Shown here piece by piece: positions 23,358 to 31,953 of a stretch of DNA of 64,000 nucleotides; position 1 is the stretch's first letter; each line of letters starts with the position of its first letter. This DNA is from Solirubrobacterales bacterium (GTDB lineage: Bacteria > Actinomycetota > Thermoleophilia > Solirubrobacterales > 70-9): positions 33,731 to 97,730 of the forward strand of contig DATMZR010000023.1 of NCBI GenBank assembly GCA_035573435.1. Direction: 5' to 3'. The position numbers and the translations under genes were made by a program. The notes beneath the pieces were generated by a model. It made no database searches. It saw only the letters and a program-made list of their open reading frames with translations, and was not told where the DNA came from.

Positions 23358-24717
23358 CGCTCGTCTTCACGCGTCGGCGCTCTGACTCGCTCACCGGGCC
23401 CTTCTGCTCGAGCGTCTTGATCGCCCCCGTGAGGTCGTCGGCAAGCGTATCGACGAGTGAGCGGCTGAGGTTGAGCTTGACGAGAGCGCGCATCATCTTC
23501 ACGTCCTGGGCGTTCGGCGGCATCGTGTAGGCGGGCACCATCCATCCCCTCTCGGCAGCAAGCTGGAAGGCGATGTCGAACTCGTCGTAGGGCTTTTGGT
23601 CGGCGAGGTTGAAGGCGACCAGCGGCAGCGTTTCCTCCCCGGCTCCGACGATCTGAAACGTGCCGATACCCTCGATGTCCTGGGCGAGCGACTGGGCATT
23701 TCGCTGCATCACCTCCATGACCCAGCGATAGCCCGCCTTGCCGAAGCGCACGAAGTTGTAGTACTGCGCGATAACCATCGAGGAGCTGGTCGAAAAGTTG
23801 AGCGTGAACGTGGCGTCGGTCTTTCCCAGGTAGTTCTCGTAGAAGACCAGGTCCTCGGCGAGGTCGGACTTCTCGCGGAAAATCAGCCAGCCGATCCCGG
23901 GGTAGACGAGGCCGAACTTGTGCCCGGACGCGTTGATCGATCGCACCTGCTCGAGGCGGAAGTCCCACTCGGAGCGCGGGTAGAGGAAGGGCCAGACGAA
24001 GGCGCCGCTGGCGCCGTCGATGTGGAGGGGGACGTCGAGACCCTTCTTTTCCTTCAGCTCGACCAGGAGGTCATTGATGCCCGCCACGTCGTCGGCGTGA
24101 CCGGTGAAGGTGGTGCCTACCACCGCGGCGACGCCGATCGTGTTCTCGTCGACGTGGGGCTCGACGTCCTCCGGGCCGATCGTGTACTTGCCCGGCTGTA
24201 GCGGCACTATCCGCGGCTCCACGTCGAAGTAGCGGCAGAACTTCTCCCAGACCACGTGGACGTCCCCGCCGAAGACCAGATTGGGTGAGTCCGTGGGCTT
24301 GCCGTCGGCCTCGCAGCGCTGGCGCCACTTCCACTTCAGCGACAGGGCCCCCAGCATGATCGCCTCCGAGGAACCCTGCGTGCTCGTGCCCGTGGTTTCG
24401 CCCGGCGCATGGAACAGCTCGGCCAGCATCCGGATACAGCGCTGCTGGATCTCGAAGGTCTGGGGATACTCGGCGTGGTCGATGAAGTTCCGATGAAGGT
24501 TCTCGTCGATCACGATCCGCGCCTCGGGCTCCATCCAGGTGGTTACGAAGGTGGCCAGGTTCCGCTCGGGAATGCCCTCGACGGCGAGCTCCTGTTGAAC
24601 CAGGCGCATCGCCGCGATCGGTGTCATGGGGTCCTCTGGGATGGCTTGGTCGGGGGCACCCTCCGCGACCCAGGCGCCCATCTCTGTGGACTGAGGGAAA
24701 TTTGATGTGTCGCCCAA
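23347..24717 (-). CDS. gadB: Glutamate decarboxylase, PLP-dependent
   Basis: The 456-residue enzyme carries LATFVTTWMEPEA and NFIDHAEYPQT near the N-terminus, GTSTQGSSEAIMLGALSLKW, HIDGASGAFVWPFLYP and the PLP-binding lysine in SINASGHKFGLVYPGIGWL (about residue 266), the standard order for bacterial GadB. It converts L-glutamate to GABA and CO2, consuming a cytoplasmic proton, in acid resistance or GABA metabolism. TTG 24717 has AGGAGG seven bases upstream. No glutamate/GABA antiporter gene is in view; the convergent neighbour is a cation/proton antiporter overlapping the 3' end by 11 bases. Confidence 0.95.
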   Translation of the reverse strand: MGDTSNFPQSTEMGAWVAEGAPDQAIPEDPMTPIAAMRLVQQELAVEGIPERNLATFVTTWMEPEARIVIDENLHRNFIDHAEYPQTFEIQQRCIRMLAELFHAPGETTGTSTQGSSEAIMLGALSLKWKWRQRCEADGKPTDSPNLVFGGDVHVVWEKFCRYFDVEPRIVPLQPGKYTIGPEDVEPHVDENTIGVAAVVGTTFTGHADDVAGINDLLVELKEKKGLDVPLHIDGASGAFVWPFLYPRSEWDFRLEQVRSINASGHKFGLVYPGIGWLIFREKSDLAEDLVFYENYLGKTDATFTLNFSTSSSMVIAQYYNFVRFGKAGYRWVMEVMQRNAQSLAQDIEGIGTFQIVGAGEETLPLVAFNLADQKPYDEFDIAFQLAAERGWMVPAYTMPPNAQDVKMMRALVKLNLSRSLVDTLADDLTGAIKTLEQKGPVSESERRRVKTSVTH

Positions 24718-24829
24718 CTGCGTCCTCCTTCTCGGCCCCGGACGGCCTAACGTGCCGGGATGAGGCAGATCAAGTCACGCCGTCTCTAGATCCTATGAGA
24801 AGCGACCCACACTCCTCCAGGCAGCGGTC

Positions 24830-25474
24830 GTGAGCGCGCTCGCGTACCGGGAGCGGCCGGCGGCGGGCGAGCCCGCGGGCCTGCTCGTCCTTCACCACGG
24901 CCGAGGGACCGACGAGCACGATCTGCTCGGTCTGGCTGAGGCCCTCGACCCGGACCGTCGCCTGCTCGTCGTCACGCCGCGTGGCCCGCTCACGCTCTCC
25001 GGCTTGCCCGGCAACCACTGGTACGCGGTCCCCCGTGTCGGCTATCCCGACCCCAACACCTTCCACACCGCTGTTGCCAAGCTGGCCGACTTCCACGACG
25101 AGTTGTGGCAGCGCACCGGCATCACGCCGAAGGAGACTGTCCTCGGTGGGTTCTCGATGGGCTCGGTAATGAGCTACTCCCTGGGCCTGGCCGCCGACCG
25201 CCCCGCACCCGCCGGCATCCTCGCCTTCTCCGGCTTCATCCCAACGGTGGAAGGCTGGCAACCGCACCTCGCCGATCGCCTCGACCTGCGTGTTTTCATC
25301 GCCCATGGCCGCCGTGACCCAGTCATCGAGATCGGCTTCGCTCGGCAGGCTCGCGAGCTGCTCGAAGCGGATGGCTTGGAGGTCGAGTATCACGAGTCCG
25401 ACGTCGCGCATCAGATCGACCCCGCGGATGTATCGGCGGCCGAGCAGTGGCTATCGCGCCTGATGGTGAGCTGA
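24830..25474 (+). CDS. Phospholipase/carboxylesterase-type serine hydrolase
   Basis: The 214-residue protein has LLVLHHGRGTDEHDLLGLAE for the oxyanion strand, the nucleophile in VLGGFSMGSVMSYSL (Ser about residue 110), an Asp in AHGRRDPVIEI and a His in ESDVAHQIDP. This is the small carboxylesterase (phospholipase/thioesterase) family. Start is GTG 24830, with only a weak ribosome site. The carboxyltransferase gene begins three bases after its stop, so the two are likely in one operon; a thioesterase-like role linked to acyl-CoA is possible. Confidence 0.88.
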   Translation: MSALAYRERPAAGEPAGLLVLHHGRGTDEHDLLGLAEALDPDRRLLVVTPRGPLTLSGLPGNHWYAVPRVGYPDPNTFHTAVAKLADFHDELWQRTGITPKETVLGGFSMGSVMSYSLGLAADRPAPAGILAFSGFIPTVEGWQPHLADRLDLRVFIAHGRRDPVIEIGFARQARELLEADGLEVEYHESDVAHQIDPADVSAAEQWLSRLMVS

Positions 25475-25477
25475 GCG

Positions 25478-27052
25478 GTGCCCGAGCACGACGAGCCCAT
25501 CCGGGACGATCTCGCCGAGCTTCGGCGGCGGCGCGCGCTCACCGAAGACGCCGCGCGCCCGGACGCCGTCGAGCACCGGCATGAGAAGGGCGGACGGACC
25601 GCGCGCGAGAACGTCGCCGATCTCATCGACCCAGGAACATTCGTCGAGTACGGACGGTTTGCGATCGCCGCCCAACGAGAGCGTCGCGACCTCGGCGAGC
25701 TGATCGCCCGCACGCCCGCGGACGGTCTGGTGGGAGGCACCGCGCGCATCAACGGCGACCTGTTCGGCGACGAGCGCAGTGCGTGCGCCGTGCTCTCCTA
25801 CGACTACACCGTGCTGGCCGGCACCCAGGGCGCCCTTGGCCACCGCAAGAAGGATCGGCTCTTCGAGCTGATCGAGCGGATGCGGCTGCCCACCGTGTTC
25901 TTCGCCGAGGGCGGCGGTGGGCGCCCGGGAGATACCGACTACCCGGTTGTCTCGGCGCTGGACGTTCGCGCGTTCGCGTTGTGGGCGGGGCTATCGGGGC
26001 TGGTGCCGCGGGTTGCGATCGTCAAGGGCTACTGCTTCGCGGGCAACGCCGTCATCGCAGGGTGCGCCGATCTCATCGTGGCCACCGAGGACGCGTCAAT
26101 CGGCATGGGCGGACCGCCGATGATCGCGGGCGGCGGACTCGGGGAGGTCGACGCCGACGCGGTCGGGCCGATCGCGACGCAGGCCCCGAACGGCGTCGTC
26201 GACGTCGTGGTCGCGGACGAGGCACAGGCCGTCGCGACCACCAAGCGCTTGATCGCCTACTTCCAGGGGACCACGACGTCCGGTGTCACACCCGACCAGA
26301 CACGCATGCGCGAGCACGTTCCCGAGCGCGAGCGTCGCGCGTACGATGTCGCGCCCGTCATCGAGACCCTTACCGACGAGGGATCGGCGACATTCCTGCG
26401 CGAGCGCTTCGCTCCCGAGATGGTCACCGCCCTGGCCCGCATCGAAGGCCGGCCCGTGGGAATCATCGCCAACAACACCGTCGTCATGGCCGGCGCGATC
26501 ACGGCCGCGGCAGCCGACAAGGCGGCCCGCTTCCTGCAGCTCTGCGATGCGTTCGACCTGCCGGTGGTCTCGCTGGTGGACACCCCCGGCTACATGGTGG
26601 GGCCGGAGGCCGAAGCCGAGGGGCTCGTGCGCCGCGCCTCGCGCCTGCTCGTTGCCGGGGCCTCGCTGCGCGTCCCGCTCGTCGCCGTGGTCCTGCGCCG
26701 GGGCTACGGCCTCGGCGCGCAGGCGATGGTGGGGGGCAGCCTGCACGAGCCCCTGCTCACGGTGGCGTGGCCGAGCGCCCACTTGGGGCCGATGGGGCTC
26801 GAGGGCGCCGTGCGCCTGGCCCTGCGCAAGGAGCTCGAGGCAATCGGGGACGATGAAGAGCGGGAGCAGCGCGTGCGGGAGTTCACGGCGGCCGCGCAGG
26901 ACAACGCCAAGGCGATCAACGCCGCCCAGCTCTTCGAGGTGGACGACGTGATCGATCCCGCCGAGACGCGCTCGCTCATCGCCGCGACACTCGCCGCCGC
27001 CGCGCACCGCCGGCGGCCACGGCGCCTCCACCGGTTCGTCGACACCTGGTAG
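25478..27052 (+). CDS. Acyl-CoA carboxylase carboxyltransferase (beta) subunit
   Basis: The 524-residue protein has the two-lobed crotonase fold of biotin-dependent carboxyltransferases: ENVADLIDPGTFVEYGRFA in the N-lobe, FFAEGGGGRPGDTDYP, and in the C-lobe IANNTVVMAGAITAAAADKAARF, VSLVDTPGYMVGPEAEAEG and LRRGYGLGAQAMVGG. It transfers a carboxyl group from biotin to an acyl-CoA such as acetyl- or propionyl-CoA. The biotin carboxylase subunit is not nearby and must be elsewhere. The start GTG 25478 is three bases after the upstream stop. The family is certain; the substrate is unknown. Confidence 0.93.
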   Translation: MPEHDEPIRDDLAELRRRRALTEDAARPDAVEHRHEKGGRTARENVADLIDPGTFVEYGRFAIAAQRERRDLGELIARTPADGLVGGTARINGDLFGDERSACAVLSYDYTVLAGTQGALGHRKKDRLFELIERMRLPTVFFAEGGGGRPGDTDYPVVSALDVRAFALWAGLSGLVPRVAIVKGYCFAGNAVIAGCADLIVATEDASIGMGGPPMIAGGGLGEVDADAVGPIATQAPNGVVDVVVADEAQAVATTKRLIAYFQGTTTSGVTPDQTRMREHVPERERRAYDVAPVIETLTDEGSATFLRERFAPEMVTALARIEGRPVGIIANNTVVMAGAITAAAADKAARFLQLCDAFDLPVVSLVDTPGYMVGPEAEAEGLVRRASRLLVAGASLRVPLVAVVLRRGYGLGAQAMVGGSLHEPLLTVAWPSAHLGPMGLEGAVRLALRKELEAIGDDEEREQRVREFTAAAQDNAKAINAAQLFEVDDVIDPAETRSLIAATLAAAAHRRRPRRLHRFVDTW

Positions 27053-27063
27053 ATCAAGCATCC

Positions 27064-27975
27064 GTGTTGACCCTGCCGAATCACCTGGTCAACAACGTGG
27101 CCTTGCCGCTGCGGCGACGGCTCCTGGGTGACGTGCTGGCTTCGCCGGAGAGCGTTCGCGCCCACGTCGAACGACGGAAGCGGCGTCCCGATAACCCCGG
27201 GCCACCCCGGAGTGTGCGCCGGAAGACCAGCGTCCATCTGATTCCACGCGGCCCATGGCCGGTCTACGAGACAAGGCCCAACGAGCGTCCCGCAGCCATG
27301 TCGATCCTCTACCTGCATGGCGGGGCCTACATCAACGAGATCACCCGATGGCATTGGTTCCTGATCCGACAGCTGGTCCGGGAGGTGCCTGCTCGTTGCG
27401 TAGTTCCCATCTATCCATTGGCGCCGTCCGGAACCGCTGCCGAGGTCGTTCCTCGGGTGGCGGAGCTCGCTCGCGAGCTGATCGCGGAGGCCGCGCCCGA
27501 GCGGACGGTTGTGATGGGCGATTCCGCGGGCGGTGGGATGGGCTTGGCCACGTCTTTCCGGCTGCGCGATCAGGGACTCCCGCAGCCCTCACGGCTGGTG
27601 CTCATCTCGCCCTTCCTGGACGCGACCATGAGCGACCGGCGACAGGATGCGCTGGCGTCCAGGGACACGATGCTGAGGCGCCCGGGGCTGGTCGAAGCCG
27701 GTCGGCTCTATGCGGGCTCGCTGGGCCTGGATGACCCTCGCGTCAGCCCGATCTATGGGGACTTTCGTCGCCTTCCCCCGATGACGGTCTTCACCGGCAC
27801 GCATGACATGCTCGACCCCGACTCGCAACGCCTGGCGGCTCAGGCAAGGGAGGGCGGGGTACCGGTCGACCTCCACGAGGTTCAGGGCGCACCGCACGCA
27901 TTTCCGGTGGCGCCCACCGCCCAGGGCGCTCGGGCACGTGCCTCGATCGTGGAAGCGTGTCAGCGGTCGGTTTGA
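27064..27975 (+). CDS. Alpha/beta hydrolase, hormone-sensitive-lipase group
   Basis: The 303-residue protein has the HGGAY oxyanion motif in ILYLHGGAYINEITRWHW, the nucleophile in VVMGDSAGGGMGLA (Ser about residue 156), Asp in FTGTHDMLDPDSQ and His in GAPHAFPVA, a complete HSL/GDSAGG-type esterase triad. It hydrolyses short acyl esters. GTG 27064 starts 11 bases after the carboxyltransferase stop, so it is third in that run. Its 3' end overlaps the convergent DUF1697 gene by 16 bases. Confidence 0.9.
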   Translation: MLTLPNHLVNNVALPLRRRLLGDVLASPESVRAHVERRKRRPDNPGPPRSVRRKTSVHLIPRGPWPVYETRPNERPAAMSILYLHGGAYINEITRWHWFLIRQLVREVPARCVVPIYPLAPSGTAAEVVPRVAELARELIAEAAPERTVVMGDSAGGGMGLATSFRLRDQGLPQPSRLVLISPFLDATMSDRRQDALASRDTMLRRPGLVEAGRLYAGSLGLDDPRVSPIYGDFRRLPPMTVFTGTHDMLDPDSQRLAAQAREGGVPVDLHEVQGAPHAFPVAPTAQGARARASIVEACQRSV

Positions 27976-28508
27976 CGATCGGCCATTTCGAGCAACCTGG
28001 TGAGCGTCCGCCAGTTTCTGGCGGTGACCCCAACTCCAAGCTGTCGGTCGTTGATCAGCTTGGCGAGCTTCGAGCGGCCAACCCCGCCGGGATGCCATGC
28101 GTAGACCTCGCGCCCACTGATGACGACGCGCTCGGGCGATACGACCGCAGCCTCCAACTCTTGAACGCCCTTCGGATCGGGCTCCGCGGAGAGAAGGCTC
28201 ACCTGATACCGGGCTGGATCGTCGGCTTCACCGGCGAACGGGTCCCGCTCCAGGATCTCCGCGAGCTCGTCGCGGGTTCGGACGATCACCTGAATCTCGA
28301 ATCCGAATTCCCCGCTGAGGGTCTTCGCCAGCTTGCGCTCGAGGGCCTTCGGATCGGCCCCGGCGCTGAGGACCACGTTCCCGCTTTGAAGCAGCGTCTG
28401 CACCTCCTCGTAGCCCGCTTGCTCGAGCACGTCGCGGAGCTGTCCCATCGGCACGCGTCGCTGTCCGGCCAGGTTGATCCCGCGTAGGAACGCAACGCAG
28501 CGCTGCAT
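27960..28508 (-). CDS. DUF1697 family protein
   Basis: The 182-residue protein starts MQRCVAFLRGINLAGQRRV and continues VPMGQLRDVLEQAGYEEVQT, then LLQSGNVVLSAG, the defining opening of DUF1697. The C-terminal WHPGGVGRSKLAKLIND and VTARNWRTLTRLLEMA are also typical. Function is unknown; some members are linked to stress or phosphate. ATG 28508 is five bases after the methyltransferase stop, so it is probably translated from the same message. Confidence 0.9.
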   Translation of the reverse strand: MQRCVAFLRGINLAGQRRVPMGQLRDVLEQAGYEEVQTLLQSGNVVLSAGADPKALERKLAKTLSGEFGFEIQVIVRTRDELAEILERDPFAGEADDPARYQVSLLSAEPDPKGVQELEAAVVSPERVVISGREVYAWHPGGVGRSKLAKLINDRQLGVGVTARNWRTLTRLLEMADRQTDR

Positions 28509-28513
28509 GGGCG

Positions 28514-29392
28514 TCAAGGGTGACAAACGGACTGCCCTACAGCCTCGATGATGTGGACACGGCGCGCGCCTGGGTCGCCGCGCGTCGGCCCCGCCGCCGG
28601 ATGCTCGCCGCACCGGTGCAAGCGAGCCTCGCTGAAGCCGGCTGCCCGGAGCGCGGCGGTGGCCTCGTCCGCGTCGGCGAAGTGGGTGTGCACCCTTCCC
28701 CTGACGAATGCCGACAGGACGACGCCGAATGCTCGCTCGGCGGGACCTCGGTTCTCACCGGCGAGGCGGAGGTCCGCCAGGTAGCGACGCTGCGGGAAAG
28801 GCTCGAATACGCGGGCGAAGCGGTCCCACATCCCCAGCACCTGGCCCTGATCGAAGTAGGTGATCAAGCCCTCGGTGATGATCACCACGCCCCGGTCGCG
28901 GTCGAGGCCGGCAGCGAGGCTCGCGACGCTCGCCGGCCCGTCGTCACGCAGCAGGTCGAGCTCGGCGACGCGATGCCGGTCGCTCAACGATCCCATGCGC
29001 GCGAGCGCGCGCCGCTTGCGGGCGGCCATCTGCGGAAGGTCCGCCTCGATGTAGGTGAGGCCGTCGCCGTAGCGCTGGGTGAAGCGCCAGCCGCGAGGGG
29101 ACATGCCACATGCAGGCTCGACCACCTGCTGCACGCTGCCCGACTCGATCGCCCGCGCGAGCAGGTCGTCAATGACCCGGTGACGCGCCAGCAGCAGTCC
29201 CTCGAGGGTGGGCCCGCCGAGCGCCCGGCTCGCAGTCACTGCCGGACGGAGAGCATCGAACAACACACGTCCCTCCCAGGTGGCGAGCTCCGGATGAGAG
29301 AGGCCATTGCGCACCCAGACATGGCCGGTGTAGTGGGCCGTGGGGCTGACCGCATCGGACCCCCGGCGAAGGCTCGGGCCGATCATGGGCAC
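28514..29392 (-). CDS. SAM-dependent methyltransferase, LCM/PPM-like
   Basis: The 292-residue protein has an N-terminal helical region, then QQVVEPACGMSPRGWRF for the SAM-binding loop, YIEADLPQMAARKR, and VIITEGLITYFDQGQV, matching the leucine-carboxyl-methyltransferase-like (LCM) branch of class I methyltransferases; GLITYF is the diagnostic segment. Substrate unknown. It could start at GTG 29392 or ATG 29386. It is upstream of DUF1697 in the same transcript and diverges from the flavoprotein gene with only about 30 bases between. Confidence 0.83.
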   Translation of the reverse strand: MPMIGPSLRRGSDAVSPTAHYTGHVWVRNGLSHPELATWEGRVLFDALRPAVTASRALGGPTLEGLLLARHRVIDDLLARAIESGSVQQVVEPACGMSPRGWRFTQRYGDGLTYIEADLPQMAARKRRALARMGSLSDRHRVAELDLLRDDGPASVASLAAGLDRDRGVVIITEGLITYFDQGQVLGMWDRFARVFEPFPQRRYLADLRLAGENRGPAERAFGVVLSAFVRGRVHTHFADADEATAALRAAGFSEARLHRCGEHPAAGPTRGDPGARRVHIIEAVGQSVCHP

Positions 29393-29410
29393 CGAATCGT
29401 TGCAGCGCAG

Positions 29411-29416
29411 TAGCGT
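29411..29416 (+). promoter_or_regulatory. Putative -10 element for a leaderless transcript
   Basis: TAGCGT lies seven bases before GTG 29424 of the flavoprotein gene, in the short gap between divergent genes. No ribosome site is present. Confidence 0.4.
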
Positions 29417-29423
29417 GCGCGCC

Positions 29424-30758
29424 GTGAACGACAGGCCAACGGCCGCTCGCCCGCCGAGCCTCTGGCTCGACCCGCCGCCTGCTGCCGGCCCGTCGCTGGA
29501 GGGCGCAATCGACGCCGACGTGATCGTTATCGGCGCCGGTTACACCGGACTGTGGACGGCGCTGGGCCTGCGAGAGCGCGGTGCCGACGTGGTCGTGCTG
29601 GAGCGCGACTACGCCGGCTTCGGCGCCAGCGGTCGCAACGCCGGCCACCTCACTCCGACGATCGGCAAGGACCTCCCCACGCTACTTCGCCTCTATGGTC
29701 GGGAACGGGGAGGCGCGCTGGTGCGCTTCGCGGAGGCGGCGGTGGAGCACGTCGAGGCGGCGATCGCCGAGCGCTGGATCGACTGCGACTACGTCGGGGC
29801 TGGGAACGTGCTCGCCGGGATCCATCCAGGCCAGCGCCCTCGGATAGAGAAGGCGGCCGAGGCCGCCGCCCAGCTGGGCGGCGCGATGCGGATGCTCGAC
29901 CCTTCAGAGCTGACCGAGCGCGGACTCCCTCGCTGCGTCGCCTGCGGCTACCTCGAAGAGCGCGGCGGGGTGCTGAATCCGGGCAAGTACGTGCGGGCGC
30001 TGCGACAGGAGGCCATCGACGCGGGCGTGCGGCTCCACGAATCGACCCCGGTGGAGTCGGTCGTCGACGGCCAGTGGGTCCGAGTCGAGACGCCTCGCGG
30101 CTCGGCGCGCGCGCCGGCCTGCGTGATCGCCACCAACGCATACACGCCGCGGCTGGGTCGCCTGCGCTCGGCGGTGGCGCCTCTCTACGTCTCCCTGTTC
30201 GCCACCGAGCCGCTCAGCGGAGAGCAGCGGCGGCAGGTCGGGTGGCCACGGGGGGAGGGCATCTACACCGCCCACGAGGTGCTCGAGAGCTACCGCCTGA
30301 CCGCCGACGGGCGCATCGTCGGCGGCTCGCGCCACGTCCGCTGGTCGTACGGAGGTCGCTCCCTCCCCGACAGCGACCCGGAGGTCTTCGCGGCGCTCGA
30401 CGCGATGTTCCGCGCCCGCTTTCCGGAGCTGGCCGAGGTCGCCGTGGATCGCTGCTGGAGCGGCCCGATCGCGATGACGCTCGACTTCCTGCCGGCGATC
30501 GGTCGTACGGGAAGGCACGACAACGTCCTCTTCGGCATCGGCTACAACGGCCACGGCGTGGCCCAGGCCAGCTACGTCGGCACGCTGCTCGCCAAGATGG
30601 CGTGTGGCGAGGATCCCGGCCATCCCGAGCTTCTGCGCCGCCGCCGCCTGCCGATGCCTCCGGAGCCGCTGCGCTCGCTCTGGGCGCGGGGCATCCTTGC
30701 CGCCCTCGGGGCGCTCGATCGGCGCACCGATCGGAAGGTGCAGCCGCGACCCAGGTGA
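29424..30758 (+). CDS. FAD-dependent amine/amino-acid oxidase-like enzyme (DAO family)
   Basis: The 444-residue protein has the Rossmann motif VIVIGAGYTGLWTALGLRER (about residue 35) followed by DYAGFGASGRNAGHLTPTIG, where the SGRNAGH segment is typical of the gamma-glutamylputrescine oxidase/glycine oxidase group of the DAO family. The C-terminal FGIGYNGHGVAQASYVGTL binds FAD again. It probably oxidises an amine or imino acid with release of H2O2. GTG 29424 was picked for the leaderless -10 spacing and the family N-terminus. It diverges from the methyltransferase. Confidence 0.88.
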   Translation: MNDRPTAARPPSLWLDPPPAAGPSLEGAIDADVIVIGAGYTGLWTALGLRERGADVVVLERDYAGFGASGRNAGHLTPTIGKDLPTLLRLYGRERGGALVRFAEAAVEHVEAAIAERWIDCDYVGAGNVLAGIHPGQRPRIEKAAEAAAQLGGAMRMLDPSELTERGLPRCVACGYLEERGGVLNPGKYVRALRQEAIDAGVRLHESTPVESVVDGQWVRVETPRGSARAPACVIATNAYTPRLGRLRSAVAPLYVSLFATEPLSGEQRRQVGWPRGEGIYTAHEVLESYRLTADGRIVGGSRHVRWSYGGRSLPDSDPEVFAALDAMFRARFPELAEVAVDRCWSGPIAMTLDFLPAIGRTGRHDNVLFGIGYNGHGVAQASYVGTLLAKMACGEDPGHPELLRRRRLPMPPEPLRSLWARGILAALGALDRRTDRKVQPRPR

Positions 30759-30791
30759 GCCGGTCGTAGCGGGCTGAGCGAACGAGCAGGA

Positions 30792-31952
30792 TTGAACGAC
30801 GGATCCGGACACGACCCGCTTCGCTCGATCTTCCTTCGCTTCCTGAAGTTCGGCGCTCTGGCCTGGGGTGGCCCTGCAGCGCAGATCGCGATGATCAAGC
30901 ACGAGTGCGTCGACGAGGAGGGCTGGATCTCCGAGGAGACGTTCAGGAAGACGTTGGCCGTCTACCAGGTGCTTCCCGGCCCCGAGGCGCACGAGCTGTG
31001 CGTCTATTTCGGCCGACTGCGCGGTGGAAAGCTCGGCGGATTCCTCGCCGGGCTCGGCTTCATGCTGCCCGGCTTCGTGCTCATGCTCGGGCTGTCGGCG
31101 CTCTACGTCGAGGCGGACATCTCGGACCCTCTGCACGAGTTCTTCTACGGGCTCGCCGCCGCGGTGGGAGCGGTCGTGGCGCGGGCCCTCGTGCGGCTCG
31201 GCGGGTCGTTTCTCACCAACGTGCCGCTCGCAGTGATCGGGGTTGCCGCCTTCGCTGCCACCGAGTTCGCAGACGCAAGCTTCGTCTTGGTCCTGGCAGG
31301 CGGCGGGCTCGCCTACGAGCTCTGGACAAACCTGCGCCGCTATCGGTCGCGGCTCGCATCGATCGCACTCTTTCCATTTCCGGCGGCGCTCGCGGTCCTC
31401 GCCGGGGCCGTCACGGTCTCGCTCACCTCGGAGATCTTCCTCGAGGGCCTCAAGGCCGGTCTGCTCACCTTCGGTGGGGCATTCACGGTCATTCCCTTCC
31501 TCCAAGACGCGGCCGTCCAGGGCCAGGGCTGGCTGACGAACGCCCAGTTCGTGGACGGGCTCGCGATCAGCGGGGTGCTACCGGCCCCCCTGATCATCTT
31601 CTCGACCTTCGTGGGGTATCTCGCCGGCGGCCTCGCGGGCGGGCTGGCGATGACCTTCGGGATCTTCCTCCCGGCCTTCGTGTTCCCGATCTTCCTGCAT
31701 CGTTGGCTGGTCGCGATCGCTGAGAACTCACGGATCAGGCCTTTCCTCCTCGGGGTAACAGCCGCGGTTGTCGGGTTGATCGCCGCGGTCACCGTCGAGA
31801 TCGTGGAGACCGGTGTGGTCGACGTGCCCACCGCCCTGCTGGCTCTCGGCGCGTTCGCCGCACTGATGCGCTTTCACGCGAAGCTGGCCGTGCTCTACGT
31901 GGTGCTTGGCTGCGGGTTGATCGGGGTCGTGCTCCAGCTGACGGTGATCTGA
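30792..31952 (+). CDS. chrA: Chromate transporter, long-chain CHR family
   Basis: The 386-residue membrane protein has two homologous halves. The first begins FLKFGALAWGGPAAQIAMI with DEEGWISEETFRKTLAVYQVLPGPEA, the second FLEGLKAGLLTFGGAFTVIPFL with GWLTNAQFVDGLAISGVLPAPLI; the FG(x4)GGP and PGP motifs define the CHR family. Long-chain ChrA exports chromate or sulfate-like oxyanions, driven by the proton gradient. Here no chromate regulator (ChrB) is adjacent, so the substrate may differ. The TTG 30792 start follows GAGCAGGA. The stop is one base from the stop of the convergent DUF2855 gene. Confidence 0.92.
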   Translation: MNDGSGHDPLRSIFLRFLKFGALAWGGPAAQIAMIKHECVDEEGWISEETFRKTLAVYQVLPGPEAHELCVYFGRLRGGKLGGFLAGLGFMLPGFVLMLGLSALYVEADISDPLHEFFYGLAAAVGAVVARALVRLGGSFLTNVPLAVIGVAAFAATEFADASFVLVLAGGGLAYELWTNLRRYRSRLASIALFPFPAALAVLAGAVTVSLTSEIFLEGLKAGLLTFGGAFTVIPFLQDAAVQGQGWLTNAQFVDGLAISGVLPAPLIIFSTFVGYLAGGLAGGLAMTFGIFLPAFVFPIFLHRWLVAIAENSRIRPFLLGVTAAVVGLIAAVTVEIVETGVVDVPTALLALGAFAALMRFHAKLAVLYVVLGCGLIGVVLQLTVI

Positions 31953-31953
31953 G

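Noticed and set aside
29904..31505. 533-codon minus-strand frame across the oxidase and chrA genes
   Set aside because: Spans two well-supported plus-strand genes, composition is low complexity and it has no start context.
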